DNA from: an uncultured Roseburia sp.
GTDB taxonomy: Bacteria > Bacillota > Clostridia > Lachnospirales > Lachnospiraceae
Length of the DNA: 15,844 nucleotides
Direction: 5' to 3'
Assembly: GCA_947070915.1 (NCBI GenBank)
Contig: CAMTDY010000053.1
Location: forward strand, 1 to 15,844
Below the pieces are notes generated by a model. It was not told where the DNA came from. It searched no databases and worked only from the letters and a program-made list of their open reading frames with translations. Below are positions 8,065 through 15,427 of this stretch, piece by piece (within the stretch, counting starts at the first letter, position 1; the number at the start of each line of letters is the position of its first letter). The position numbers and the translations under genes are program-made.

Positions 8065-8093
8065 ATTATATTACTTTTTCTCCTGCAGGTCAA
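8065..8093 (-). promoter_or_regulatory. Near-consensus promoter of cysS inside the end of the DUF4340 gene
   Basis: TTGACC (8088-8093), a 17-bp spacer and TATAAT (8065-8070) on the minus strand form an almost perfect sigma-A promoter. The -10 partly lies just past the DUF4340 stop codon (8071-8073), and the -35 lies within its last codons. The predicted start is near 8058. Confidence 0.8.
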
Positions 8094-9615
8094 GGTCAGA
8101 CAGGGATTCAAATGCCTCGATCACCGCATCCACAGACATCTTATCCACGAGAAAATAATCCATTCCATCCTTGTCAACCCGGTAAAAATTCGTACCGTCA
8201 TAGGGCAGATAACGGACTGTCACATCCCGCCCCTCCTCATGGTATAACGCAGTCAGCACAGGATCTTTGCTCTCTGGTTTGACAGAATCTTTCGCCGCGG
8301 AAGTAAACTCCAGTAAAAATGCCTTGGAATACGGTGTCAGGAATTCATCTTCTTTGTCCGCGGGCACTGTTTTTCCATTCAGAGTCCAGATATTTTTCTC
8401 CTTGCCGTCCTCGCCCTGTTCGGAATCATGGGTTACTGTGATCTTTTTGCCGGAACGCCCTATTGTCATTTCATAGCCTTTTATGTCCGAGGCAAGAGTG
8501 GAATATACGCTGTGGTCCATATAGGTGTAGGCGTCCGCCCCCATCATGTTCTCCGCTTTGTCTGCGGACAGGGTATACACATTTTGGGAACCTTTCAGGC
8601 TCACATAATAACTTCCATTTTCATCTTTTTTCCCCACATACAAGGTGTAGCCCTTGGTATCCTGGTACTCCTCTGGCACAACATTTGCCTTATTGCTGCT
8701 CTTTCCCACCGTGGACGCCGAATCAGAATCTTCTTTTTCCTCTGGGATCTCATAACCGTCTTTGAGGTCAAAATAGCCCACCTGGATCTCTGCTGCCGGA
8801 TCATCCAGGCCATATTTTTTCTTGTCGGAACACTGGTATTCCACCAGTTCGTCAAAAGAAACCGCCGTATAAAAGCCCTGCAGCGTCGCCCAGTCATTGG
8901 TAGAGGATCCCGCCAGAGGCTTTTTATAAGGTTCTGAGATCACCCAGTTTGTATAGGCATCCACTTTCTTATCATCTGGAACAATTTCCGCCAAAAAAGT
9001 TGTTTTATTTTTATTTTTTATGGAAATCTTCGTCAGGTAATCGGCGTTGATATCTTTGATCTCCTCTTTGGCGATCAGAGTATTTTTCTCTACATAAAGA
9101 GAATTGTACAGTGCATCCGTAAATGTATAGATCTTATCGCTCTCTGCTGTCATTCCGTAATTACCGCCGCTGACAGGAACCGTATCCCCAAAACGGATCT
9201 CCTGGGACTTACCATCGGATGTAGTTATCTTTACCGTCATCTGTGGTTTTTCCAAACCATACTCTTGTTTGCTGCCACTGTCTCCTGCCAGTTCTTTTGT
9301 GGCTGTCACCGGACTCAGAGCCTGGAACATGCCCTCCACCGCTTCCTGGTCCACAGGAGCCTCCGGGAGATCCTCCAGTTTCCATCCCCCTTCTTCTTTG
9401 CACAGGGAAACGGGGTCTTTTCCTTCTCTGGAGACGGAGATCGCCGTGATATTGTCTTTCTCCACATGAAAAACCCGCACCGTCTCTGAGGTGCTCTCCT
9501 GTTCCCCGGCATTCTTATCCTCTCCCTGGGGCACAAGAAAATACAAGGCAATGGCTGCTGCCATTAATACACAGAGCCCCGCCAGGGTGAGTGCCTGCTT
9601 CTTTCCCTTTGACAT
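8071..9615 (-). CDS. DUF4340 membrane-anchored protein of an ABC/GldG system
   Basis: 514 residues: a short cytoplasmic start, one membrane helix (about 7-29) and a long extracytoplasmic region. Its beta-rich repeats, with blocks such as FHVEKDNITAISVSREGKDPVSL and several short segments about Lys/Asp strand pairs, resemble DUF4340 proteins. These are known to be encoded after GldG-type proteins in ABC-2 transporter operons. The start ATG overlaps the GldG stop by one base (TGATG, 9613-9617). The AGGAGG site lies within the last codons of the GldG gene, so the two genes are translationally coupled. It is the last gene of the four-gene operon. It probably forms part of the membrane complex, and its substrate and role are unknown. 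Confidence 0.82.
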   Translation of the reverse strand: MSKGKKQALTLAGLCVLMAAAIALYFLVPQGEDKNAGEQESTSETVRVFHVEKDNITAISVSREGKDPVSLCKEEGGWKLEDLPEAPVDQEAVEGMFQALSPVTATKELAGDSGSKQEYGLEKPQMTVKITTSDGKSQEIRFGDTVPVSGGNYGMTAESDKIYTFTDALYNSLYVEKNTLIAKEEIKDINADYLTKISIKNKNKTTFLAEIVPDDKKVDAYTNWVISEPYKKPLAGSSTNDWATLQGFYTAVSFDELVEYQCSDKKKYGLDDPAAEIQVGYFDLKDGYEIPEEKEDSDSASTVGKSSNKANVVPEEYQDTKGYTLYVGKKDENGSYYVSLKGSQNVYTLSADKAENMMGADAYTYMDHSVYSTLASDIKGYEMTIGRSGKKITVTHDSEQGEDGKEKNIWTLNGKTVPADKEDEFLTPYSKAFLLEFTSAAKDSVKPESKDPVLTALYHEEGRDVTVRYLPYDGTNFYRVDKDGMDYFLVDKMSVDAVIEAFESLSDLDLQEKK

Positions 9616-11051
9616 CAGTTCTTCCTCCTTCTGAACCAGATCACAAAACCAGCCGCCAGCAGAACAAGAGGAAGTATCACCACAAGAACGACCGTAAAGA
9701 ATACACGGTCACCCTCCTGGATCATCACCGTCTCCATGTTCAGGCTCCTTGTCGGAATCGCCAATGTGGCAGTTTCGCCCCCTGTGAGCCAGGCGGCAGA
9801 CTGAAGCACCACCGAGCGGTTTCCGAACTGGTTACTGGATATATAAGTGTCCGCATTGAAATTGGATGAGGCAAACAGAACGATCTTCGTCGCCTTTCCC
9901 TGCCCCTGGGTGTTTTCTGCATACACATCCGTAATGGCTGCCGCCACCGCAAAAGGTCCGCTGATATCCTTCTCTTCCTTTTCCAGCGTCGTCGCTTTTT
10001 CATTGGTCTTGGAAAAAGCAGAATCTGTCGTGGTCAGCAGCGGATCCACAGTCAGGGTGCTTCTCACATCACTCTGAACCGTCAGGCCCTTGGTTCCCTG
10101 AACGATCACCGGAGCGCTTTCCGTAAGTTCTTCTGTGATCTCGTGATCTTGCACATTTCCCACAAAGGCCGTCGGGTTCTGCTGGGATATTGCTCCTTCC
10201 GCATCCAGCACAAATCCATCTTCTACATTGACTCCATAGTCTGCCAGAAGTTTATAAAAATTTGTCATTTCCTTCTCCGGCAGCGCATTGATATAGATCA
10301 TCGCCTTTCCGCCATTTTTTAGATAATCGGAAAGAAGATTATATTCCTCCCCGGTGAAGTCATACACCGGGCCATTGATCAGAAGGATCCGGCAGTCTTC
10401 CGGAATGCTTTTGGCAGAAGCTGTGGCAAGTTCTGCTGAATCGATGTTGGACTTATCCAGGATCTCCTGGAAACTGCTGCCGATCTCTCCCTCTCCGTGG
10501 CCGGAAGTATAATACAGCTTATTGGCCGTGTCACTGGTCACGATCTGCAGCGCCGCCGTGATCTGTCCCTCTGCATCCAGCGTATTCTTATATCCGCCAG
10601 TCATATAATCCATATCCTGCACCAGCATTTTAGCAGCCGGCACCAGCCGTTTTTTATCCTTTGTCTCATTTACCACGATCACATCATTGTCCTGAATCTC
10701 ATCGTCGGTAAACTGCTTGGAAAAATTCGGGTAAACCACCGGATCCTTGTCTACCACCTCAATATTTCCCAGTCCGTTGTACTGCTCCAGAACCTTCTCG
10801 ATCACACTCTGCTGGTTGCCCTCCTGGCACATATAATACAGCTTTACTTTATCTTTTATGCCCTGTGCCAGCTTTTTCGTATCCTCTGTCAGCGTATATT
10901 TTTTATCGCTGCTGAGGTCTACTGAAATATTCAATTTATTAACTATAAGATTTAATACCACCACAAGCACGATGACGATCACCATAACGAGGGTCTGATA
11001 GCCGCCCATCTTGAACTTACGGTTTTTAAAGCTCTTTTTTACATCTTTCAT
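9615..11051 (-). CDS. GldG-like ABC transporter auxiliary protein
   Basis: 478 residues from the preferred start. A membrane helix near the N-terminus (about 18-38), a large external GldG-type (DUF7088-like) domain and a C-terminal membrane helix (about 450-472, ending in WFRRRKN) give a protein anchored at both ends. Blocks such as KKYTLTEDTKKL after the first helix and the YYTSGHGEGEIG segment are typical of the family. Two starts are possible: ATG at 11061-11063 (3 nt after the permease stop, AGGTGG 8 nt upstream) and ATG at 11049-11051 with GGAGG 5 nt upstream. I chose the latter because of its ribosome site. The protein sits between the permease and DUF4340 genes. In Bacteroidetes GldG belongs to the gliding-motility GldAFG transporter; in Firmicutes its role is not established. 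Confidence 0.83.
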   Translation of the reverse strand: MKDVKKSFKNRKFKMGGYQTLVMVIVIVLVVVLNLIVNKLNISVDLSSDKKYTLTEDTKKLAQGIKDKVKLYYMCQEGNQQSVIEKVLEQYNGLGNIEVVDKDPVVYPNFSKQFTDDEIQDNDVIVVNETKDKKRLVPAAKMLVQDMDYMTGGYKNTLDAEGQITAALQIVTSDTANKLYYTSGHGEGEIGSSFQEILDKSNIDSAELATASAKSIPEDCRILLINGPVYDFTGEEYNLLSDYLKNGGKAMIYINALPEKEMTNFYKLLADYGVNVEDGFVLDAEGAISQQNPTAFVGNVQDHEITEELTESAPVIVQGTKGLTVQSDVRSTLTVDPLLTTTDSAFSKTNEKATTLEKEEKDISGPFAVAAAITDVYAENTQGQGKATKIVLFASSNFNADTYISSNQFGNRSVVLQSAAWLTGGETATLAIPTRSLNMETVMIQEGDRVFFTVVLVVILPLVLLAAGFVIWFRRRKN

Positions 11052-11066
11052 CTTGTCCTCCATACA

Positions 11067-11957
11067 CTAATTCCACCTTTTTTTCTTGATCCGCTGTATC
11101 GTAATAAATACAAACAGAAAACTGACACTGATATAATAGATCAATGCACTGACATCAAATATTCCCAGTGCAAAATTGCTGTACCGGTCCACGATGGAGA
11201 TCGAGCTCAGCGTATTTCCAAGAAGATTATCAAATGCCTCTGTATTTAATATGAAAGCAGCTGCCAGCCCCGCCTCTGCCACAATTCCGATCAGCGCCGA
11301 GAGCCATCCGTTGTGGATCCACATATTCAGTACGAAGGCAAGGATCAGCACGAGTACTGCCAGAAACCAGAATACAAAAGTATGTCCCGTGGGAAGCATC
11401 ACCGCAAGGCTGCTCATCAGATACGTAAAGATCATGATGACGCCGGATGCCACCGCTGCGATCACCTGGCTCTCTGTCAGGGAAGAGATAAACATACCAA
11501 TGGCGATATAGGCAGAACCCAGCAGGAAAAATCCCAGTGCACTTCCATAGGCGATGGCAAAATCCACATGCTCTGTCCCCGTGGCTACACCTTTTACCAG
11601 TCCCGACAGGATCAGAGGATACACACTGAGGATCAGCATGGCAATAGCCAGAAGAGTCACCAGGGCGAAATATTTACCTAAAATGATCTTCGTCACCGAG
11701 ACCGGTGAGGTGTATAATAACTGATCGGTCTTCTGTCTGTTCTCTTCTGCGATGATACGCATGGTAAGCACCGGCACCAGTAGAAGTATAAAAAACATCT
11801 GCATTCCCTGAAAGATAACAGAAAAATCTGTATACCCATTGATCAGGTTGTATACCATAAAATACAGTCCGGCCAGAACCAGAAAGAAGGCGATAAATAT
11901 CCAGCCGATCATCGATGTAAAATAAGATCGTAATTCTTTTTTATAGATTGCCAGCAT
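11067..11957 (-). CDS. ABC-2 type permease, GldF-like
   Basis: A 296-residue integral membrane protein with about six helices. It starts MLAIYKKELRSYFTSMIGW. A conserved cytoplasmic motif after the second helix (RIIAEENRQKTDQLLYTSPVSV) is typical of ABC-2 permeases of the GldF/NosY kind. The start ATG (11955-11957) lies inside the end of the ATPase gene, overlapping it by 17 nt, and GGAGG sits 8 nt upstream in the ATPase coding sequence. It should pair with the adjacent ATPase. Substrate unknown. Confidence 0.88.
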   Translation of the reverse strand: MLAIYKKELRSYFTSMIGWIFIAFFLVLAGLYFMVYNLINGYTDFSVIFQGMQMFFILLLVPVLTMRIIAEENRQKTDQLLYTSPVSVTKIILGKYFALVTLLAIAMLILSVYPLILSGLVKGVATGTEHVDFAIAYGSALGFFLLGSAYIAIGMFISSLTESQVIAAVASGVIMIFTYLMSSLAVMLPTGHTFVFWFLAVLVLILAFVLNMWIHNGWLSALIGIVAEAGLAAAFILNTEAFDNLLGNTLSSISIVDRYSNFALGIFDVSALIYYISVSFLFVFITIQRIKKKRWN

Positions 11958-12999
11958 CTTGAACCTCCTCCCCTGCTTCTGAATCAGTTTCTATCTTCGG
12001 TTGATTTCGTTTGGCTTTCATTTTTTTCTTTTCATCCTTCGTCATCTTCCCACCGTACTGACGGGTTCCCTCTCCTGTCAGGCGCAGGAACACTTCTTCC
12101 AGGGTAGGAACTTTCAGATTCATCTCCAGGATCGGGCACTTCGCCTCGGCAAAGGCATAAAATATCTCTTCCCTGGGGTCAAATTTCACAGGGCTGGAGA
12201 GTTCAATCTGATACACCTCTGCCTCTCCGGTACCCAGCACTTTGGAGTAGGTAATATTCTCTATTTTTTCTATAACACTCTTGATCAGATCCTTATTTCC
12301 TTTCGCCTTAAAGGTAATGTCATTGGTCTGGGCGATGTGGCCCGGAATATTTTCCGGCACATCGGAGAGGATCATTTTCCCCTGATTGATGATCATGATC
12401 TGGTTGCAGACGGCGCTTACCTCCTGCATAATATGGGAGCTGAGTAAGATGGTGTGCTCTTTGCTGAGCTCCCGGATCAGATTCCGGATCTCCAGGATCT
12501 GCTTGGGATCCAGCCCCACCGTGGGCTCGTCCAGAATCAGGATCTCCGGGTCTCCGATCATCGCCCCGGCCAGGCCCACTCTCTGCTTATATCCCTTCGA
12601 TAAATGCTTGATCAGCCGCTCGGACACATCCTGTATCTTCGTCGCCCGCATGACCTTCCGCACCGATTTTTCCTTATCACTGCTTTTCACGCCCTTAAGA
12701 TTTGACACAAAATTCAGATATTCCCCTACCTTCATGTCCGGATAGAGGGGCGGCTGTTCTGGCAGATATCCAATGCTCGCCTTCACCTTTTCCGGCTCAT
12801 CATAAATATCATAGCCGTTCACCGTCACATCTCCCTCCGACGGGGATATATAACCGGTAATTATATTCATGGTTGTCGATTTGCCGGCACCATTCGGTCC
12901 CAGAAAACCGACAATCTGTCCTTTCTCCACGGTAAAGCTCAGATGATCCACCACATCGCGGTCTCCATATCGCTTCACCAGATTTTTTACCTCAATCAA
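11941..12999 (-). CDS. ABC transporter ATPase, GldA/CcmA-like
   Basis: 352 residues. Walker A is GPNGAGKST (34-42), Q-loop Q82, signature LSKGYKQR (133-140), Walker B ILILDE (153-158) and H-loop H189 in LSSHIM. A C-terminal DUF4162-like domain and a basic, charged tail follow (about 320-352). It is the first gene of the four-gene operon and powers the GldF-like permease. The start is TTG (12997-12999); AGGAGG lies 7 nt upstream and no ATG is available nearby. Family membership is clear, but the transported substrate is not. Confidence 0.92.
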   Translation of the reverse strand: MIEVKNLVKRYGDRDVVDHLSFTVEKGQIVGFLGPNGAGKSTTMNIITGYISPSEGDVTVNGYDIYDEPEKVKASIGYLPEQPPLYPDMKVGEYLNFVSNLKGVKSSDKEKSVRKVMRATKIQDVSERLIKHLSKGYKQRVGLAGAMIGDPEILILDEPTVGLDPKQILEIRNLIRELSKEHTILLSSHIMQEVSAVCNQIMIINQGKMILSDVPENIPGHIAQTNDITFKAKGNKDLIKSVIEKIENITYSKVLGTGEAEVYQIELSSPVKFDPREEIFYAFAEAKCPILEMNLKVPTLEEVFLRLTGEGTRQYGGKMTKDEKKKMKAKRNQPKIETDSEAGEEVQDAGNL

Positions 13000-13016
13000 A
13001 ACCCTACCTCCTTAAC

Positions 13017-13096
13017 CAATAAGTTCGTTCCGTCCGCTGCCGGACCAGCCTGACGGGGCCAAATTAGCGCCATCGAGCTAACATACTCACTTATTG
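13017..13096 (-). promoter_or_regulatory. Structured intergenic element before the ABC operon
   Basis: This 80-bp stretch is bounded by perfect 8-bp inverted arms, CAATAAGT (13017-13024) and ACTTATTG (13089-13096). Inside are a TTAGC/GCTAA dyad (13064-13068 and 13077-13081) and a perfect GTCCG-CTGC-CGGAC hairpin (13032-13045). A competing pair, CCGTC (13030-13034) with GACGG (13052-13056), excludes the second hairpin. This resembles a leader RNA or a small repeat element. A candidate -10 (TACAAT on the minus strand, 13093-13098) overlaps the outer arm, with no clear -35, so the true promoter and the RNA reading are uncertain. Confidence 0.45.
13062..13081 (-). repeat. Intergenic repeat copy A (TTAGCTCGATGGCGCTAATT)
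   Basis: On the minus strand this 20-mer matches 15408-15427 (TTAGCTTGACGGCGCAAATT) at 17 of 20 positions. Here the TTAGC/GCTAA dyad is perfect. The two copies lie in unrelated intergenic regions about 2.3 kb apart. Confidence 0.6.
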
Positions 13097-13148
13097 TACT
13101 ATCTTTATGTTACCAAAATGTGAACAAAGCATCCGATGAACCCTACAG

Positions 13149-13197
13149 AAAAAAAGATCAAGAACGGTACATCCACTGAACCAGCGGCACATTGATC
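13149..13197 (-). terminator. Possible terminator of the SpoIIM-like gene
   Basis: TTGATC and GATCAA (13192-13197 and 13156-13161) could pair across a 30-nt loop that includes the stop codon, followed on the minus strand by a T7 run (13149-13155). The stem is short and AT-rich, so confidence is low. Confidence 0.35.
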
Positions 13198-13700
13198 CGT
13201 GCCTCCAGCACGCAGCTGAGGACAAACACCAAAAGGATCACGATGACCGCAGGCATCTGTTTTTCCCTTCTTCGTTCCAGTATCCGGTAGAAGGAATAGA
13301 TATAAAGAGGCACCAGAAAAAACAGATGGGGAACTCCGGTGATCAGCCAGAATAAAATACCTTTTGTCCCCCGCATCATGACAAAGAAGGTAAGCAGAAA
13401 ACCAGACTGCAGCCCGGTAAATATAATAAAGACACGGATGTAGAACTTATATATCTTTGTATACCCCGCCAGCCACAGGACAGAAAACACCTTGGCCCGC
13501 TCCCATATCACAAACAGAAGAGCCTGGACAAAGTCCTGCTCCTCCATCGCCCAGAGAAGCATATTTTCCTCCATATGTGCCAGAGCCTCTCCCGCCGGCT
13601 TCTGGCATAGATAATATAAAATTCCACCGGAAAAAAAACCGGCCAAAAAAAACAAAACTGCTTTTTTCTTCCGGTTTTTTATAAATTCTTTAAAGCTCAT
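13158..13700 (-). CDS. SpoIIM-like integral membrane protein
   Basis: 180 residues with helices at about 13-31, 87-107, 114-135 and 149-165, and a short one near 69-80. The middle of the protein (GLQSGFLLTFFVMMRGTKGI, then VPHLFFLVPLYIYS) resembles the DUF95/SpoIIM family, including the polar-turn-glycine pattern of stage II sporulation protein M, part of the SpoIID-SpoIIM-SpoIIP engulfment machinery. Similarity is by pattern only. Note that its neighbours are not sporulation genes. ATG at 13698-13700 has GGGAGG 7 nt upstream. The N-terminus carries an IKNRKKKA basic stretch. It could be an unrelated small membrane protein. Confidence 0.6.
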   Translation of the reverse strand: MSFKEFIKNRKKKAVLFFLAGFFSGGILYYLCQKPAGEALAHMEENMLLWAMEEQDFVQALLFVIWERAKVFSVLWLAGYTKIYKFYIRVFIIFTGLQSGFLLTFFVMMRGTKGILFWLITGVPHLFFLVPLYIYSFYRILERRREKQMPAVIVILLVFVLSCVLEARINVPLVQWMYRS

Positions 13701-13795
13701 ATCCTGTCCTCCCCCACAGACAGACTCAGATCAGCTCCTAATGCCTGCCATCTCTCTTCTATCTATATGAGAGGAAGGGCGCAGTTATGAACAAA

Positions 13796-13820
13796 TGATG
13801 GCACCCACGCCTTGCCATCA
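13796..13820 (-). terminator. Hairpin over the GNAT stop codon
   Basis: TGATGGCA (13796-13803) and TGCCATCA (13813-13820) form a perfect 8-bp stem with a 9-nt loop. The GNAT stop codon TGA lies in the stem. On the minus strand it is followed by TTTGTTCATAAC, which is T-poor, so a strong intrinsic terminator is doubtful. It could instead protect the 3' end of the mRNA. Confidence 0.45.
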
Positions 13821-14237
13821 GATGGATTTAATAAAAAACATCTCCATCGGCTGTGCAAATTCAGGGATATCGATTACAAATCCTCCACAATCCTTATACC
13901 CTAATTTTCGATAGACATGCTGCGCTTCTTCATCTACCTGTGTAGATGTTAACAGCATTTTATATCCTTGCGCTTTCATATCCTGTTCCCAGTATTCGAT
14001 CAGCTTTCTGCCATAACCCTTTCCCTGATATTCCTGGTCCACAAAAACCATGGTACAAAAGGGAGTATTGTCCCAAAATAGATTGTACCTTAATAAACCG
14101 ATGGGCTTATCATTTAACAACAAAACATAACCTCGTTTCGTCTCTACTTTATTATCAAACTCCTTTTCCGGTAAATGTTGATCCAGACGATACCAGAATG
14201 CTTTGTCAGATGATTCTAAATATCTGATGGTTAACAT
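13818..14237 (-). CDS. GNAT-family N-acetyltransferase
   Basis: 139 residues. The acetyl-CoA binding motif A is visible as VDQEYQGKGYGRKLI (R/Q-x-x-G-x-G/A pattern), preceded by the FCTMVF strand and followed by the QHVYRKLGY block typical of GNAT enzymes. The N-terminal half, with the NDKPIGLLRY strand, fits. The acceptor substrate is unknown. I chose ATG 14235-14237 (GGAGG 8 nt upstream at 14246-14250) over the in-frame GTG one codon earlier. It starts 26 nt after the cupin stop in the same operon. Confidence 0.85.
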   Translation of the reverse strand: MLTIRYLESSDKAFWYRLDQHLPEKEFDNKVETKRGYVLLLNDKPIGLLRYNLFWDNTPFCTMVFVDQEYQGKGYGRKLIEYWEQDMKAQGYKMLLTSTQVDEEAQHVYRKLGYKDCGGFVIDIPEFAQPMEMFFIKSI

Positions 14238-14263
14238 CACATATTCCTCCTTACGTTATGAAA

Positions 14264-14587
14264 TCAAAAGGAAACGGTAAGCTGCATTTTGAATCTCTCC
14301 TCACCATACACAGCATGGGGGATATCTTTTGGCATGATCAGCGTCTCACCTTCTTTTAGCAAAAAAACTTCATTTCCAACAGTAAAGCGCCCGATCCCTT
14401 CCAGAACAGTCACCATCGCATCTCCTTCCGAGTTGTGGGTGGAGATTTCTTCTCCCTTGTCAAATGAAAAGATTGTCATACTGACCTTATCATTCTGCAC
14501 AAGCGTTTTGCTGGCCACCTGACCAGGCTGGTAGTCAATCTGGTCTTTCAACTGTAATGTTATCTGCTTTTCGATGTTTTTGTACAT
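14264..14587 (-). CDS. Single-domain cupin protein
   Basis: 107 residues, the normal length for a small cupin. The metal-binding pattern is visible: GEEISTHNSEGDAMVTVLEG (histidine and glutamate) in motif 1, and the IPHAVYG histidine in motif 2. A single conserved beta-barrel is expected. Small cupins next to Fe-S proteins are frequent in Clostridia and no activity is established. AGGAG overlaps the stop codon of the Fe-S gene (TAGGAG), so the genes are coupled. Confidence 0.85.
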   Translation of the reverse strand: MYKNIEKQITLQLKDQIDYQPGQVASKTLVQNDKVSMTIFSFDKGEEISTHNSEGDAMVTVLEGIGRFTVGNEVFLLKEGETLIMPKDIPHAVYGEERFKMQLTVSF

Positions 14588-14599
14588 AATGCACTTCTC

Positions 14600-15316
14600 C
14601 TATTCATCAAGAATCTTACCGTCAATGGATACAGTTATGACCTGCCACGGAATGAATTTCCCGCTTTCCTGCAGGGCTTTTTTTGTTTCCATCTCAAGCC
14701 CGCCACAGCAGGGAACCTCCATCCGCAGGACGGTAACACTTTTTATATCGTTATTCCTTATTATTTCCATTATCTTTCCACTGTAATCAACAGAGTCAAG
14801 TTTTGGACAACCGATCAATGTAACTTTCCCTTTCATAAAATCCTCATGGATATTTGCATAAGCATACGCAGTACAGTCAGCCGCAATCAGCAGTTTTGCT
14901 CCGTTAAAATAAGGGGCATTCACAGGGGCCAGCTTAATCTGGCAGGGCCACTGGCCAAGCCGTGAAACCAATGTCGGTTTATGGGAAAAGGTATTTTCCG
15001 TTTTCGGATGATCTATTTGGCGTGCCTGTGTACCCGGGCAGCCAGCATGGGGCATTTTTATGTCCTGTTCCTTCGCCTTCTTTTGTTTTGCGGCAAGAAC
15101 AGCAGCCTCATCATATGCGGGCGCTTCCCGTTCCTCGAAGCTTATGGCACCAGCCGGACACTCTGGAAGACAGTCGCCCAGACCGTCACAGTAATCCTCA
15201 CGGGTAAGCACTGCTTTTCCGCCAATGATTTCAATCGCCCCTTCGTGGCAGGCCGAGGCACATGCACCGCAGCCGTTACACCTGTTTTCATCAATTTTTA
15301 TAATCTTCCTAATCAT
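14600..15316 (-). CDS. 4Fe-4S ferredoxin-domain protein with a Cys-rich C-terminal domain
   Basis: 238 residues. The N-terminus carries a standard [4Fe-4S] motif, C13-x2-C16-x2-C19-x3-C23, and a second, atypical motif C43-x5-C49-x3-C53-Pro, in which the second cysteine position is glycine (G46). The second cluster may be [3Fe-4S] or use another ligand. The C-terminal part (about 90-238) has conserved Cys in HAGCPGTQ (C93), WPCQIKL (C125), AADCTAY (C148), IGCPKLD (C170) and VPCCGG (C203/C204). I recognise this family as common in Clostridia with a cupin partner but know no assigned reaction; an electron-transfer or redox-sensing role is likely (inference). ATG 15314-15316 has AGGAGG 8 nt upstream. 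Confidence 0.85.
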   Translation of the reverse strand: MIRKIIKIDENRCNGCGACASACHEGAIEIIGGKAVLTREDYCDGLGDCLPECPAGAISFEEREAPAYDEAAVLAAKQKKAKEQDIKMPHAGCPGTQARQIDHPKTENTFSHKPTLVSRLGQWPCQIKLAPVNAPYFNGAKLLIAADCTAYAYANIHEDFMKGKVTLIGCPKLDSVDYSGKIMEIIRNNDIKSVTVLRMEVPCCGGLEMETKKALQESGKFIPWQVITVSIDGKILDE

Positions 15317-15346
15317 TCTGCATTCCTCCTTGATTTTATGTCCCTG

Positions 15347-15352
15347 ATTATA
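15347..15352 (-). promoter_or_regulatory. -10 element of the Fe-S/cupin/GNAT operon
   Basis: On the minus strand TATAAT is a perfect -10. At 16-18 bp upstream there is no recognisable -35 (CATAAT, ACATAA or CACATA). The predicted start is near 15340. The missing -35 suggests dependence on an activator, see the palindrome at 15374-15387. Confidence 0.7.
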
Positions 15353-15373
15353 CTATAAAATTTTTTGAATTAT

Positions 15374-15387
15374 GTGGTTATAACCAC
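15374..15387. promoter_or_regulatory. Perfect 14-bp palindrome GTGGTTATAACCAC, CRP/FNR-type operator candidate
   Basis: The site is perfectly symmetric, with 5-bp half sites around a 4-bp centre (GTGGT-TATA-ACCAC). This 5-4-5 geometry matches FNR (TTGAT-N4-ATCAA) and clostridial HcpR (GTAAC-N4-GTTAC) sites, though the half-site sequence differs. It is centred at 15380.5, about -40.5 from the predicted start, the usual place for class II CRP/FNR activation. Confidence 0.65.
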
Positions 15388-15407
15388 GGAAATGAGGTTT
15401 TTATTCT

Positions 15408-15427
15408 AATTTGCGCCGTCAAGCTAA
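15408..15427 (-). repeat. Intergenic repeat copy B (TTAGCTTGACGGCGCAAATT)
   Basis: This copy shares 17 of 20 positions with copy A at 13062-13081. It starts exactly at the point where the restored reading frame of the neighbouring response regulator stops (TAG 15424-15426), which suggests the repeat marks an insertion or deletion end. Confidence 0.6.

Noticed and set aside
8028..8111. N-terminal extension of cysS to 8111
   Set aside because: It would overlap the end of the DUF4340 gene and its own promoter; GGAGGT sits directly before the ATG at 8027.
13017..13096. A named riboswitch class before the ABC operon
   Set aside because: I compared the stems and conserved bases from memory with common classes (c-di-GMP, guanidine, fluoride, ZTP, yybP) and none fit well enough to name.
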